Source: Streptomyces sp. R21 (lineage in GTDB: Bacteria > Actinomycetota > Actinomycetes > Streptomycetales > Streptomycetaceae). Taken from it: a stretch of DNA of 64,000 nt. A model generated the notes under the pieces. The model saw only the letters and a program-made list of their open reading frames with translations. It made no database searches and was not told where the DNA came from. Below, one piece after another: positions 26,047 through 34,589 of this stretch. Location: contig NZ_CP163435.1 in assembly GCF_041051975.1 (NCBI RefSeq), positions 4,216,001 through 4,280,000 on the forward strand. The letters run 5' to 3'. The position numbers were made by a program, and so were the translations under genes. Every line of letters begins with the position of its first letter. The stretch's first letter is position 1.

Positions 26047-26852
26047 GACTCACCCTCCTGCGGATCGGCGGGGCGGGCCGGGGGGTCGGTCGGGCCGACG
26101 GCCGGGGGTTCGGCCGGGCCTGTGCCTGTGCCTGCGGCCGGGGGCTCGGTCGGTGCCGGCGCCTCAGCGGGAGCCGGGGGCTCGGGCTGAGCGGCGGCCG
26201 GGGGCGCTGCTGGTTCCGCGGCCTGCTCAGCGGCCCGTTCCTCTGCCTGCGCTGCGGCCTGCTCAGCGACCTGTTCCTCTTGCTCCTCTGCCTGCTCCTG
26301 TGCCTGCTCCGCTGCCCGTTCGGCTGCCTGTTCCGCTGCGAGTTTGTCGGCGGTCTTGCGGGCGGTGGCGAGTTCCTTGGGTTCTTCGGCGTTGGGGTCG
26401 AGGGCGGGCGGGGCCGGGACGGTCCACATCCACTCGCGGAGCTTGTCGCGCTCGTGGGTGAGTTCGTGGATGTCGGTCTCCGCGTACTCGAACTCCGGGG
26501 ACCAGAAGAGGGCGTCGAAAGGGCAGACCTCGATGCAGATACCGCAGTACATGCACAGGGAGAAGTCGATGGCGAAGCGGTCGAGGACGTTGCGGCTGCG
26601 CTCGCGGCCGCCGGGAGCCGCGGGCGGGACCGTCTCCTTGTGGGAGTCGATGTAGATGCACCAGTCCGGGCACTCGCGGGCGCACAGCATGCAGACCGTG
26701 CAGTTCTCCTCGAAGAGGCCGATGACGCCGCGGGAGCGGGGCGGGAGGTCGGGCTGGGCGTCCGGGTACTGCGCGGTGTGCGAGCGCTTCGTCATCGTGC
26801 GGAGAGTGACGGCCAGGCCCTTGGCGAGGCCACTGCCGGGGATCGGAGCCAT
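26043..26852 (-). CDS. nuoI: NADH-quinone oxidoreductase subunit I with long Ala/Glu/Pro tail
   Basis: The protein has 269 residues. Two ferredoxin-type 4Fe-4S motifs are intact: C51xxC54xxC57xxxC61 and C100xxC103xxC106xxxC110, the N6a and N6b clusters of the peripheral arm. The catalytic core ends near residue 150. It is followed by an Ala/Glu/Gln-rich stretch (172-212), likely helical or coiled-coil, and a Pro/Ala/Gly-rich end (213-269). A usual NuoI has about 160-220 residues, so this tail is an unusual extension. ATG 26852 lies two bases after the nuoH stop. Confidence 0.92.
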   Translation of the reverse strand: MAPIPGSGLAKGLAVTLRTMTKRSHTAQYPDAQPDLPPRSRGVIGLFEENCTVCMLCARECPDWCIYIDSHKETVPPAAPGGRERSRNVLDRFAIDFSLCMYCGICIEVCPFDALFWSPEFEYAETDIHELTHERDKLREWMWTVPAPPALDPNAEEPKELATARKTADKLAAEQAAERAAEQAQEQAEEQEEQVAEQAAAQAEERAAEQAAEPAAPPAAAQPEPPAPAEAPAPTEPPAAGTGTGPAEPPAVGPTDPPARPADPQEGES

Positions 26853-26854
26853 GG

Positions 26855-27823
26855 TTACGAGATCACCACCTTCACGACGCCGGTGAGGGCGATCTGGGCA
26901 AGGGCGAGCGGGACGAGGAGGGTCCAGGAGAGTTTCTGGAGCTGGTCCTCGCGGAGACGGGGGTAGGTGACGCGCAGCCAGATCACGACGAAGGCGAGGA
27001 TCGCGGTCTTCAGGAGGGTCCAGACCCAGCCGAGGCCGTCGGCGCCCCCGGGGCCGTGCCAGCCGCCCAGGAAGAGGACGGTGGTCAGCCCGCACAGGAC
27101 AACGATTCCGGCGTACTCGGCGAGGAGGAAGAGAGCGAAACGGAGGCCGGTGTACTCGGTGTAGGCGCCGAAGATGATCTCCGAGTCGGCGACCGGCATG
27201 TCGAAGGGAGGCCGCTGGAGTTCGGCGAGGCCGGCGACGAAGAAGACGATCGCGCCGACGATCTGCCAGGGCAGCCACCACCACTCGAAGGCGTCGACGA
27301 TGCCAGGGAGGGAGACGGTGCCGGCCGCCATCGCCACGGAGGCGGCGGTGAGCAGCATGGGCAGTTCGTAGGCGAGAAGCTGGGCTGCCGTGCGGAGGCC
27401 GCCGAGGAGGGAGAACTTGTTGGCGGAGGCCCAGCCGGCCATGAGCGAGCCGAGGACTCCGACGCCCATCACGGCGAGCACGAAGAAGATGCCCGCGTCG
27501 ACGACCTCGCCGACGGCTCCCTCGCCGGGGCCGATGGGGATGGCGAGGAGGACCAGGAGGTACGGGAGGAGGGCTACGGCAGGGGCGAGCTGGAAGATAC
27601 GGCGGTCCGCACCCGCGGGTACGACGTCTTCCTTCTGCGCGAACTTCACGCCGTCCGCGACGAGTTGGGCCCATCCGTGGAAGCCGCCCGCGTACATCGG
27701 GCCCAGGCGGCCCTGCATGTGGGCCATGACCTTGTGCTCGGTCTGGCCCACGATCAGGGGGAACGTCAGGAAGACGACGAAGACGACGAGGAGTCGCAGG
27801 GCGACGTCGAGAGCGTCGTTCAC
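26855..27823 (-). CDS. nuoH: NADH-quinone oxidoreductase subunit H
   Basis: The protein has 322 residues, eight membrane helices, and the quinone-channel subunit that links the two arms. Conserved cytoplasmic loops are present: [18 protein letters not shown] and [16 protein letters not shown] with [11 protein letters not shown], which carry the acidic residues of the quinone entry site. GTG start overlaps the nuoC stop. In a full operon nuoG comes just before nuoH. Here nuoC is directly upstream. Confidence 0.93.
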   Translation of the reverse strand: MNDALDVALRLLVVFVVFLTFPLIVGQTEHKVMAHMQGRLGPMYAGGFHGWAQLVADGVKFAQKEDVVPAGADRRIFQLAPAVALLPYLLVLLAIPIGPGEGAVGEVVDAGIFFVLAVMGVGVLGSLMAGWASANKFSLLGGLRTAAQLLAYELPMLLTAASVAMAAGTVSLPGIVDAFEWWWLPWQIVGAIVFFVAGLAELQRPPFDMPVADSEIIFGAYTEYTGLRFALFLLAEYAGIVVLCGLTTVLFLGGWHGPGGADGLGWVWTLLKTAILAFVVIWLRVTYPRLREDQLQKLSWTLLVPLALAQIALTGVVKVVIS

Positions 27824-29037
27824 TGCGCGCCTCCTGCGGGGTCTTCGGGGCCTGTGCGGTCTGTGGAGTCTGTGGGGCCGGACGAACGTTCGGGGTCTGG
27901 CGGGTTTACCTGGTCCGTCGGGTCGTCGGGGGTGTGGTTCTGGCTCTTGTCAGGCTGGGGGTCGGGTGCCGGGGTGGCCTCGGACTCTGGCGTGGCCACC
28001 GTCGCCGACGTGGTGTCAGCCGCCGACGTGGTGTCAGCCGCCGGGGTGGTGCCCGTCGCCGGGGTGGCTGTCGGCCGACCCTCCTCGCCCTGCTTGTCGC
28101 CGGGCTCGTCGCTCGGCTCGTCGAACGCCGGCCGGGCGTGGTGCCACGGAGCGTCCGCGCTGCGGGGCGTGTCGGGACCGCTCGGGGAAGGTGCGACAGG
28201 GGGCTTCGGTTCGGCGGCGCCCGGGGCGGCGGAACCCGTCGACTCGGCGGCTGCTTCCGCTCGTTGGGTCGCCGAGCCCTGGCTCGCGCTGCGCGCGCGG
28301 CGAGCGGGTGCCGGCCCTGGTGCCGATGCCGGAGTGTCCGCAGGGGCAGCGGCAGGAGCTGCCGGAGCCGCCTGGCTGGCCGAACCCTCGCCTGCCGTGC
28401 GGGCGCGGCGTACCGGGCGGTCGCCGGCCGGGCGGGCGGCGCCACGGGCTGGGCGGGCCGGGGCGGGCGGGAGTTGGCCCTTGAGGGGGCCCCACTCGTT
28501 GGGGTCGGGGACGCCCGGCGGGAGCATCTGGCGGCGCTTGGGTCCACCGTGCTCGGACTCTCCGGGTTCCTTCGCGCCGGGCCAGGCCTTGGCGACGCGG
28601 GCGGCAAGGACGAAGTCCTTGCGGAGGGGGTGGCCTTCGAAGCCTTCGGGCAGCAGGAGGTGATCCAGCGCCGGGTGGCCTTCGAAGGAGACGCCGAACA
28701 TTTCGTGGGTCTCGCGTTCGTGCCAGGCGGCGCCCGCGTAGACGGAGATCGCGGACGGCAGCACCGCCGCCTCGTGCGGGACCGTCGTACGGACGAGAAG
28801 TCGGCGGACCGGGGACAGCGCCACCACGTGGGCGGAGACGCGGAAGCCGGTGCCGGGTTCGTCGACGGCGCTCAGCCAGTCGAAGTACGTGCACGACAGT
28901 GTGGTGCGGGCCGTTTCGAGGGCGGCGATCCAGGTCGTGGGCGGTACGTCGACCGTGAGGACGTCGTACGACTCCTCGGCCGTGGCCTCCGGCCCGAACA
29001 GTTCCTCGACGGGAGCGGGCAGCCAGCCGACGGTCAT
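27820..29037 (-). CDS. nuoC: NADH-quinone oxidoreductase subunit C with long disordered tail
   Basis: The protein has 405 residues. The 30-kDa subunit fold covers about residues 1-150, with the signature [17 protein letters not shown] (106-122) followed by GHPLRKDFV. Residues from about 190 to the end, more than 200, are a Pro/Ala/Thr/Ser/Asp-rich low-complexity region with no fold. A normal NuoC has 180-250 residues. No nuoD follows, although C and D are usually adjacent or fused. The ATG overlaps the nuoB stop (ATGA). NuoC normally scaffolds the quinone module with NuoB, NuoD and NuoI. Confidence 0.9.
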   Translation of the reverse strand: MTVGWLPAPVEELFGPEATAEESYDVLTVDVPPTTWIAALETARTTLSCTYFDWLSAVDEPGTGFRVSAHVVALSPVRRLLVRTTVPHEAAVLPSAISVYAGAAWHERETHEMFGVSFEGHPALDHLLLPEGFEGHPLRKDFVLAARVAKAWPGAKEPGESEHGGPKRRQMLPPGVPDPNEWGPLKGQLPPAPARPARGAARPAGDRPVRRARTAGEGSASQAAPAAPAAAPADTPASAPGPAPARRARSASQGSATQRAEAAAESTGSAAPGAAEPKPPVAPSPSGPDTPRSADAPWHHARPAFDEPSDEPGDKQGEEGRPTATPATGTTPAADTTSAADTTSATVATPESEATPAPDPQPDKSQNHTPDDPTDQVNPPDPERSSGPTDSTDRTGPEDPAGGAQ

Positions 29038-29864
29038 CGACCCTCCCCCTCGGCCGAACCGTCAGCGGACCCATCCGCCGAACCCTCGCCCGCCCCATCC
29101 GCCGAACCCGCACCCGAACCCGACCCATTCGCCGAACCCGCACCCGAACCCTCAGCCGGCCCATCCGCCGAACCCGCAGCCGACCCATCCGCCGAACCCG
29201 CACCCGACCCACTCACCGAACCCGCACCCGCACCCGCACCCGAGCCCGAACCGGCCCCCGCCCCCACAGCCCCCGGCGGCTTCACCAGCCCACTCTGCAG
29301 CGCCGCCACCGACGGACGCGTCGTCCCGTACCGCTCGCCCAGCGACTCCCGGGCGATCTTCTCCTGGAGCTTGAGGATGCCCTGGAGGAGCGCTTCGGGG
29401 CGCGGGGGGCAGCCGGGGACGTAGACGTCGACGGGGATGATCTGGTCGACGCCCTTGGTGACGGAGTACGAGTCCCAGTACGGGCCGCCGCAGTTGGAGC
29501 AGGCGCCGAAGGAGATGACGTACTTCGGTTCGGGCATCTGCTCGTAGAGCCGCTTCACGGCCGGCGCCATCTTGTCCGTGACCGTCCCCGACACCACCAT
29601 CAGGTCGGCCTGGCGCGGGCCGGGCGCGAAGGGGATCACGCCGAGGCGGATGAAGTCGTGGCGGGCCATGGACGCGGCGATGAACTCGATCGCGCAGCAG
29701 GCGAGGCCGAAGTTGAAGACCCAGAGCGAGTACCGGCGGCCCCAGTTCAGGACGACCTTCATCGGCTCGGGGGCGAGGCGCGCGAGTGCGCCGAGCCGCT
29801 TGGGCTCGGACACCGGCACCGGCACCGGCGCCGGAAGGTCCACGGGAGCGGGGGTCACGTCCAT
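29034..29864 (-). CDS. nuoB: NADH-quinone oxidoreductase subunit B with Gly/Ala/Ser repeat tail
   Basis: The protein has 276 residues. The N2 iron-sulfur cluster ligands are all present: C56 and C57 (GLACCAIEF), C122 (GACSNCGG) and C152 (VPGCPPRPE). The core ends near residue 195. Residues 199-276 are almost only Gly, Ala, Ser, Asp and Glu, with repeated GSADG units encoded by short DNA repeats. ATG 29864 lies inside the end of nuoA, overlapping by 10 bases. The long upstream frame to 30089 is a shadow of nuoA. Confidence 0.92.
   Translation of the reverse strand: MDVTPAPVDLPAPVPVPVSEPKRLGALARLAPEPMKVVLNWGRRYSLWVFNFGLACCAIEFIAASMARHDFIRLGVIPFAPGPRQADLMVVSGTVTDKMAPAVKRLYEQMPEPKYVISFGACSNCGGPYWDSYSVTKGVDQIIPVDVYVPGCPPRPEALLQGILKLQEKIARESLGERYGTTRPSVAALQSGLVKPPGAVGAGAGSGSGAGAGAGSVSGSGAGSADGSAAGSADGPAEGSGAGSANGSGSGAGSADGAGEGSADGSADGSAEGEGR
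29038..29270. repeat. Imperfect short tandem repeats in the nuoB tail
   Basis: On the plus strand, units built from GCCGAACCC, GCACCCGAACCC and CCATCCGCCGAACCC recur many times. They encode the Gly/Ala/Ser/Asp tail of NuoB. The pattern suggests expansion by slippage or unequal recombination. Confidence 0.85.
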
Positions 29865-30274
29865 GTCAGGACGCCCTTCTTGTATGCGTACAGCAGGCCG
29901 ACGGCGAGGAAGCCGAGGAAGACGAACATCTCCACGAGGGTCGCGGCGCCGTAACCGGGCGCGGCGAAGACTGTCGCCCAGGGGAAGAGGAAGATCGAGT
30001 CGACGGCGAAGATGACGTAGAGGAAGGCGTACACGTAGTAGCGGACTTGGGTGTGGGCCCAGCCCTCGCCGACGGGGTCGACGCCGCACTCGTACGTCAG
30101 AAGTTTCTCGGGGGTGGGTACCACCGGCCGCAGCAGCCGTCCCGCGCCGAAGGCGACGGCGACGAAGAGCACGCCCACGAGGGCGAGCAGTCCGACGACC
30201 GAGTAGGACTCGAAATAGTCCGCCGCGACGACTGTCAGGTTCCCGGTTTGCGCGACCATGGTCGGTTCCGGCAC
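29855..30274 (-). CDS. nuoA: NADH-quinone oxidoreductase subunit A
   Basis: The protein has 139 residues and three membrane helices. The loop [30 protein letters not shown], seen in parts as YECGVDPVG and [15 protein letters not shown], contains the conserved Cys and acidic residues at the quinone-channel entrance. It is the first gene of the operon. The GTG at 30274 is used, although an ATG five codons later is possible. A promoter-like TAGACT box lies about 50 bases upstream. Confidence 0.92.
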   Translation of the reverse strand: MPEPTMVAQTGNLTVVAADYFESYSVVGLLALVGVLFVAVAFGAGRLLRPVVPTPEKLLTYECGVDPVGEGWAHTQVRYYVYAFLYVIFAVDSIFLFPWATVFAAPGYGAATLVEMFVFLGFLAVGLLYAYKKGVLTWT

Positions 30275-30324
30275 GTCCGCCCCTCGCTCCTTGAACCCAG
30301 TGTTCGACGATCTGTACGCCCCGG

Positions 30325-30352
30325 AGTCTAGGGCCTGCTAAAGGGACGGTAA
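30325..30352 (-). promoter_or_regulatory. Putative promoter of the nuo operon
   Basis: On the minus strand, TTACCG (30352-30347) and TAGACT (30330-30325) are separated by 16 bases. The latter matches the -10 of housekeeping Streptomyces promoters (TAgxxT). The -35 is weak. Confidence 0.4.
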
Positions 30353-30376
30353 GCAGCCCGTCACGCGTTGCCCTGC

Positions 30377-30402
30377 GCGAGGGTGCTCGCAGGCACCCTC
30401 GC
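30377..30402. promoter_or_regulatory. Inverted repeat between nuoA and the kinase gene
   Basis: A perfect 10-bp stem, GCGAGGGTGC / GCACCCTCGC, has a 6-base loop in the divergent promoter region. It could be an operator or a leader hairpin. No regulator can be assigned. Confidence 0.45.
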
Positions 30403-30497
30403 CAGGACTTTTCGAGCGGCGGGGTGGGGTTTTCCCCAGGACATCCGGGCGGTCCGCCTCATGGCGCTGCGGCCCGCGGCCCGGCAGGCTTGCGGAC

Positions 30498-31760
30498 ATG
30501 ACCGAACGCATCACCACGCACGGGCCGGGGACGCCCGTCGTCGGCTCACACGACGACAACTACAACGGCAGCTACGACGTCCCGTCCGACGGCGCATCCG
30601 ACAGCGACCGTCTGCCGCCCGTCCGCTTCGCCCTCGACGGGCAGACGTGGAAGGAGATCGCGCATCTCCTCGCCAATCTGCCGCTCGCGATCGTCGGCTT
30701 CACCTACGTCGCGACGCTGATCGCCACCGGCGCGGGGCTCGCGGTGACGGTGATCGGACTGCCGCTGCTCGCCGGCGGACTGCGCGGGGTGCGGCAGTTG
30801 GGCAAGGCGGAGCGGGCGCGGGCGCGCAAGCTGCTCGGCGTACGGGTCGAGGAGCCGAGCCCGCTGCCGGTGCGCGACACCGGCTTCTTCGGGTGGCTGT
30901 GGTCGAGCCTGAAGGACCCGGTCGCGTGGCGGACGACGCTGTACGAGTTCATACGGCTGCCGTGGGGCATCGCGACGTTCACGATCACGCTGGTGTCGCT
31001 GTTCGTGCTGTGGCCGGTGCTGCCGTTCCTGGCGCGGGGGCTGACGAACGTGGACCGCGCCCTGGTGCGGGGGCTGCTGTCACCCTCCGACGAACTGGAG
31101 CGACGTATCGCCGAGCTGGAGTCGGACCGCGGGGTCGTCGTGGACACGGCGGCGGCCGACCTGCGCCGTATCGAGCGCGATCTGCACGACGGGGCGCAGG
31201 CCCGGCTGGTCAATCTCGCGATGGGGCTCGGCCTCGCGAAGGAGAAGCTCCTGGAGGGCCAGGCCGACGAGCAGGTCGCGGCCATGGTCGACGAGGCGCA
31301 CGGCGAGGTGAAGCTCGCTCTTCAGGAACTGCGCGACCTGGCGCGCGGCATCCACCCGGCGGTCCTCACCGACCGCGGGCTGGACGCGGCCCTGTCGGCA
31401 GTCGCCTCGCGGTGCACCGTGCCGGTGAAGGTGACGGCCGACCTCCCGGCGAGGCCCGCGGCGGCCATCGAGGGCATCGCCTATTTCACCGTCTCCGAGC
31501 TGCTCCAGAACGTCAGCAAGCACAGCGGGGCGCGGACCGCGTCCGTCGATGTGTGGCGGTCCGACACGCGACTGCTGATCCAGGTCCAGGACGACGGACG
31601 GGGCGGTGCCGCCCTCGACGGCGGTACGGGGATGGCGGGGCTCGCGGACCGGCTGGGCGCGGTCGACGGTCTGTTCGTCATCGACTCGCCGGTCGGCGGC
31701 CCGACCACCATCACCGCGGAACTGCCGTGGCGGGACCGCGAGGGCAGGCCTGCGCACTAG
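30498..31760 (+). CDS. Sensor histidine kinase 1 (HisKA_3 type)
   Basis: The protein has 420 residues. The N-terminal half has four hydrophobic segments (about 58-72, 76-95, 155-170 and 171-182) like the putative sensor domain PF13796. It is followed by a dimerisation helix with the phospho-acceptor H230 in RDLHDGAQARLV and a HATPase domain with ELLQNVSKHS (N box), QDDGRGG and GTGMAGLADRL. It should sense a membrane or envelope signal and phosphorylate the LuxR-type regulator encoded two genes downstream. It is divergent from nuoA. A near paralogue follows. Confidence 0.9.
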   Translation: MTERITTHGPGTPVVGSHDDNYNGSYDVPSDGASDSDRLPPVRFALDGQTWKEIAHLLANLPLAIVGFTYVATLIATGAGLAVTVIGLPLLAGGLRGVRQLGKAERARARKLLGVRVEEPSPLPVRDTGFFGWLWSSLKDPVAWRTTLYEFIRLPWGIATFTITLVSLFVLWPVLPFLARGLTNVDRALVRGLLSPSDELERRIAELESDRGVVVDTAAADLRRIERDLHDGAQARLVNLAMGLGLAKEKLLEGQADEQVAAMVDEAHGEVKLALQELRDLARGIHPAVLTDRGLDAALSAVASRCTVPVKVTADLPARPAAAIEGIAYFTVSELLQNVSKHSGARTASVDVWRSDTRLLIQVQDDGRGGAALDGGTGMAGLADRLGAVDGLFVIDSPVGGPTTITAELPWRDREGRPAH

Positions 31761-31783
31761 GCCCGCCCCCGGCAGGCGTACGA

Positions 31784-31814
31784 ACGCCCGGCGAGCCCAC
31801 GGCTCGCCGGGCGT
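31784..31814 (+). terminator. Terminator after histidine kinase 1
   Basis: A perfect 14-bp stem, ACGCCCGGCGAGCC / GGCTCGCCGGGCGT, with loop CAC lies 23 bases past the stop. It suggests that the second kinase gene has its own promoter. Confidence 0.82.
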
Positions 31815-32019
31815 GGCGTTCGCGTCCCCGGAAGCCGCAGGCCCGTCCTGGCGGTCCCGCCCCTCCGTATGCCCGAGGTCAGCCCGAGGTAGGGAAAACC
31901 CCCGCCCCAAGACGCCGACGCACTCCATGGCCGTAAGGGCCCCACGGCCAGCAAGGTGGAGGTACAAGCGGACGAGCCGCCGGGCAGCCGAGCAGAGCCG
32001 AGTAGAACGGACGACACCG

Positions 32020-33393
32020 ATGGCCACGGAGTACGGACAGGGGTACGGGTCTCACAGTGGTCCCGGATTCCACGGGGCGGACGGGGCAGGCAGGGCGGAC
32101 AACGGTGAGCGGAAGCACCTCCTGCCCGCCCCCCTGCGGGCGCCGGTCGAGGCCCGCACCTGGCGCGAGTTCGGCTATGTGATGCTCAGCCTCCCGATCA
32201 GCATCCTTTTCTTCACGTTCGCCGTCACGATGGTCTCGCTCGGCGCCGGCCTGCTGATCACCTTCCTCGGCGTCCCGGTGCTCGCCGCCGCCCTGGCGGG
32301 CTGCCGCGGTCTCGGCTCGCTGGAGCGGGCACGGGCGCGCGGGCTGCTCGGCCTGGAGGTGTCCGAGCCGGAGCCGCTGCGGATGAAGAAGAGCGGGGCG
32401 ATGGCGTGGATGGGGGCGGTCCTCAAGAGCGGCACGTCCTGGCGGCATCTGCTGTACGCGGTGCTGCACTTCCCGTGGGCCGTGTTCTCGTTCGTCGTCG
32501 CGCTGAACTTCTGGGTGTACGGCTGGGCCCTGCTGACGTATCCGCTGTGGTTCTGGATCTTCCCGATGTACGGCGGACAGGGCGGGCTCCAGCTCTACGG
32601 CGACGCCACGCACGCCATCTACCTCGACAACCCCTTCGAGATCGGGGTGACCGCGCTGGTGGGCCTGCTGTTCACGATGGCCACACCGTGGATCGTGCGG
32701 GCGCTGACGACGGTGGACGGGCTGATGGTGCACGGGCTGCTCGGGCCGTCGAAGCTGGCCACACGCGTGGTGGAGCTGGAGTCGGACCGCGGTGTGGTCG
32801 TCGACACGGCCGCGGCCGATCTGCGCCGTATCGAGCGCGATCTGCACGACGGGGCGCAGGCCCGGCTGGTCGCCCTGGCCATGGATCTGGGCCTGGCCAA
32901 GGAGAAGCTGACCGAGGACCCGCAGGCCGCGGCGCGCATGGTGGGCGAGGCGCACGGTGAGGTGAAGACGGCGTTGCAGGAGCTGCGGGATCTGGCGCGC
33001 GGGATCCATCCCGCGGTGCTGACCGACCGCGGGCTGGATGCCGCGCTGTCCGCGGTGGCCTCCCGCTGCACGGTGCCGGTGCAGGTCGAGGTGGATCTGC
33101 CGTCCCGGCCCGCGCCCGCCATCGAGGGGATCGCCTACTTCACGGTGTCCGAGCTGCTGCAGAACATCAGCAAGCACTCCCGGGCGACCATGGCCATGGT
33201 CGACGTGTGGCGGGTCGAGAACCGGTTGATGATCCAGGTCACGGACAACGGTGTGGGTGGAGCGGATGTGTCGGGCGGGTCGGGGCTGGGGGGCCTCGCG
33301 GAGCGGCTCGACGCGGTCGACGGGATTCTGGTGGTGGACTCGCCGGTGGCCGGGCCCACCCGGATCACGGCGGAGCTGCCCTGGCGGGGGTGA
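32020..33393 (+). CDS. Sensor histidine kinase 2 (HisKA_3 type), paralogue of kinase 1
   Basis: The protein has 457 residues, with the same domain order as kinase 1: four to five membrane segments (about 52-90, 148-182 and 206-228), phospho-acceptor H276 in RDLHDGAQARLV, and a HATPase domain with ELLQNISKHS, VTDNGVGG and GSGLGGLAERL. The membrane part differs more from kinase 1 than the catalytic part, so it may see a different signal. A 51-nt stretch around the phospho-acceptor codon is identical to kinase 1. The start ATG follows a short leader with its own control region. Confidence 0.9.
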   Translation: MATEYGQGYGSHSGPGFHGADGAGRADNGERKHLLPAPLRAPVEARTWREFGYVMLSLPISILFFTFAVTMVSLGAGLLITFLGVPVLAAALAGCRGLGSLERARARGLLGLEVSEPEPLRMKKSGAMAWMGAVLKSGTSWRHLLYAVLHFPWAVFSFVVALNFWVYGWALLTYPLWFWIFPMYGGQGGLQLYGDATHAIYLDNPFEIGVTALVGLLFTMATPWIVRALTTVDGLMVHGLLGPSKLATRVVELESDRGVVVDTAAADLRRIERDLHDGAQARLVALAMDLGLAKEKLTEDPQAAARMVGEAHGEVKTALQELRDLARGIHPAVLTDRGLDAALSAVASRCTVPVQVEVDLPSRPAPAIEGIAYFTVSELLQNISKHSRATMAMVDVWRVENRLMIQVTDNGVGGADVSGGSGLGGLAERLDAVDGILVVDSPVAGPTRITAELPWRG

Positions 33394-33403
33394 CGGGCGC
33401 CGG

Positions 33404-33435
33404 AGCGGCTCCGCCGGGCCCGCGGCGGAGCCGCT
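33404..33435 (+). terminator. Terminator after histidine kinase 2
   Basis: A perfect 13-bp stem, AGCGGCTCCGCCG / CGGCGGAGCCGCT, with a 6-base loop begins 11 bases past the stop. Confidence 0.82.
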
Positions 33436-33454
33436 GACGTATGCAGTCGCCCCC
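33416..33454. repeat. 39-bp dispersed intergenic repeat, copy 1
   Basis: The segment beginning GGGCCCGCGGCGGAGCCGCT and ending TGCAGTCGCCCCC recurs at 53835-53873 with three changed bases. It is followed here by another hairpin, GGGGGC-TTC-GCCCCC (33483-33497), and a CCTCAAACGCCGGACCGGCT segment. I recall similar sequences as common Streptomyces intergenic boilerplate. Confidence 0.75.
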
Positions 33455-33653
33455 CCTTTGCCCCTGCCCTGCCCGTTGTCCTGGGGGCTTCGCCCCCCTC
33501 CCGGCTCTCCCCCTGCCGTGCTTCGCGCCCGTCCTCAAACGCCGGACCGGCTAAAACCTCTCCACTCAGCCCCGATGCTGGGATGCTGGGATCTGTCGTG
33601 AACGGGGACCCGACCGGTGCGGGCCGGGGACGGGCTGTGGGGGGAAGAAAATC

Positions 33654-34325
33654 GTGGAGGACAGGGTGCGGGTCGTCATCGCCGAGGATTCAGTGCTGCT
33701 CAGGGAGGGCCTGACCCGGTTGCTGACCGACCGCGGGCACGACGTGGTGGCGGGCGTCGGGGACGGTGACGCGCTGATCAAGACGATCACCGAGCTGGCG
33801 ACCCAGAACGAGCTGCCGGACGTCGTCGTCGCCGATGTGCGGATGCCGCCGACCCACACCGACGAGGGCGTCCGGGCCGCCGTACAGCTGCGCAAGGCGC
33901 ACCCGGGGCTCGGCGTCCTGGTGCTGTCGCAGTACGTGGAGGAGCAGTACGCCACCGAACTGCTCGCGGGTTCGAGTCACGGGGTCGGCTATCTGCTCAA
34001 GGACCGGGTAGCCGAGGTGCGTGAGTTCGTCGACGCGGTGGTGCGGGTGGCCCGGGGAGGCACGGCGCTGGACCCCGAGGTGGTGGCACAGCTGCTCGGG
34101 CGGAGCCGCAAGCAGGACGTGCTCAAGGGCCTCACCCCGCGCGAGCGCGAGGTCCTGGGGCTGATGGCCGAGGGACGGACGAACTCGGCCATCGCCCGCC
34201 AGCTGGTGGTGAGCGACGGCGCGGTCGAGAAGCACGTCAGCAACATCTTCCTGAAGCTGGGCCTGTCGCCGAGCGACGGGGATCACCGGCGTGTTCTGGC
34301 CGTACTGACCTACCTCAACTCCTGA
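33654..34325 (+). CDS. LuxR-family response regulator
   Basis: The protein has 223 residues. The receiver domain has the acidic pair E11/D12, the phospho-acceptor D61 in VVVADVRMPP, and K117 in YLLKDR. The LuxR-type helix-turn-helix covers about residues 156-205 (LTPREREVLGLMAEGRTNSA). It probably serves both upstream kinases, since each lacks its own regulator. GTG 33654 is listed. A second GTG at 33666 has GGAGG five bases upstream and is an equally good start. A 9-bp hairpin follows the gene. Confidence 0.9.
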   Translation: MEDRVRVVIAEDSVLLREGLTRLLTDRGHDVVAGVGDGDALIKTITELATQNELPDVVVADVRMPPTHTDEGVRAAVQLRKAHPGLGVLVLSQYVEEQYATELLAGSSHGVGYLLKDRVAEVREFVDAVVRVARGGTALDPEVVAQLLGRSRKQDVLKGLTPREREVLGLMAEGRTNSAIARQLVVSDGAVEKHVSNIFLKLGLSPSDGDHRRVLAVLTYLNS

Positions 34326-34327
34326 AG

Positions 34328-34346
34328 AACTGACACTGTGTCAGTT
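34328..34346. terminator. Short palindrome after the regulator gene
   Basis: AACTGACAC-T-GTGTCAGTT is a perfect inverted repeat starting 3 bases past the stop. A 1-base loop is too tight for a good RNA hairpin, so a protein-binding site is also possible. Confidence 0.45.
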
Positions 34347-34589
34347 GTCCTGCGAGGTCCGCATCGCGAAGGCCCATGAAGCCAGAACCACGGACGAATG
34401 GGGAGCGTCTTTCAAGGAAGCGCTGGGGGGCGAACAAATCATGGCAAATCAGGGCGCCAGGTCGTCTCAAATCGGTGTCCATCATGCGAATGTCCGAGGG
34501 AAGGCGACCCTTACCGACGTAGGGTTGATCCTGGGAAGGTCGGTGGGACGGCCACTCCCGAAAAGCCGCCTCGAGGGAGGTCCAGTTCA

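Noticed and set aside
30355-30500. Riboswitch or attenuator in front of the histidine kinase gene
   Set aside because: Only a simple hairpin is present. No conserved riboswitch core could be recognised.
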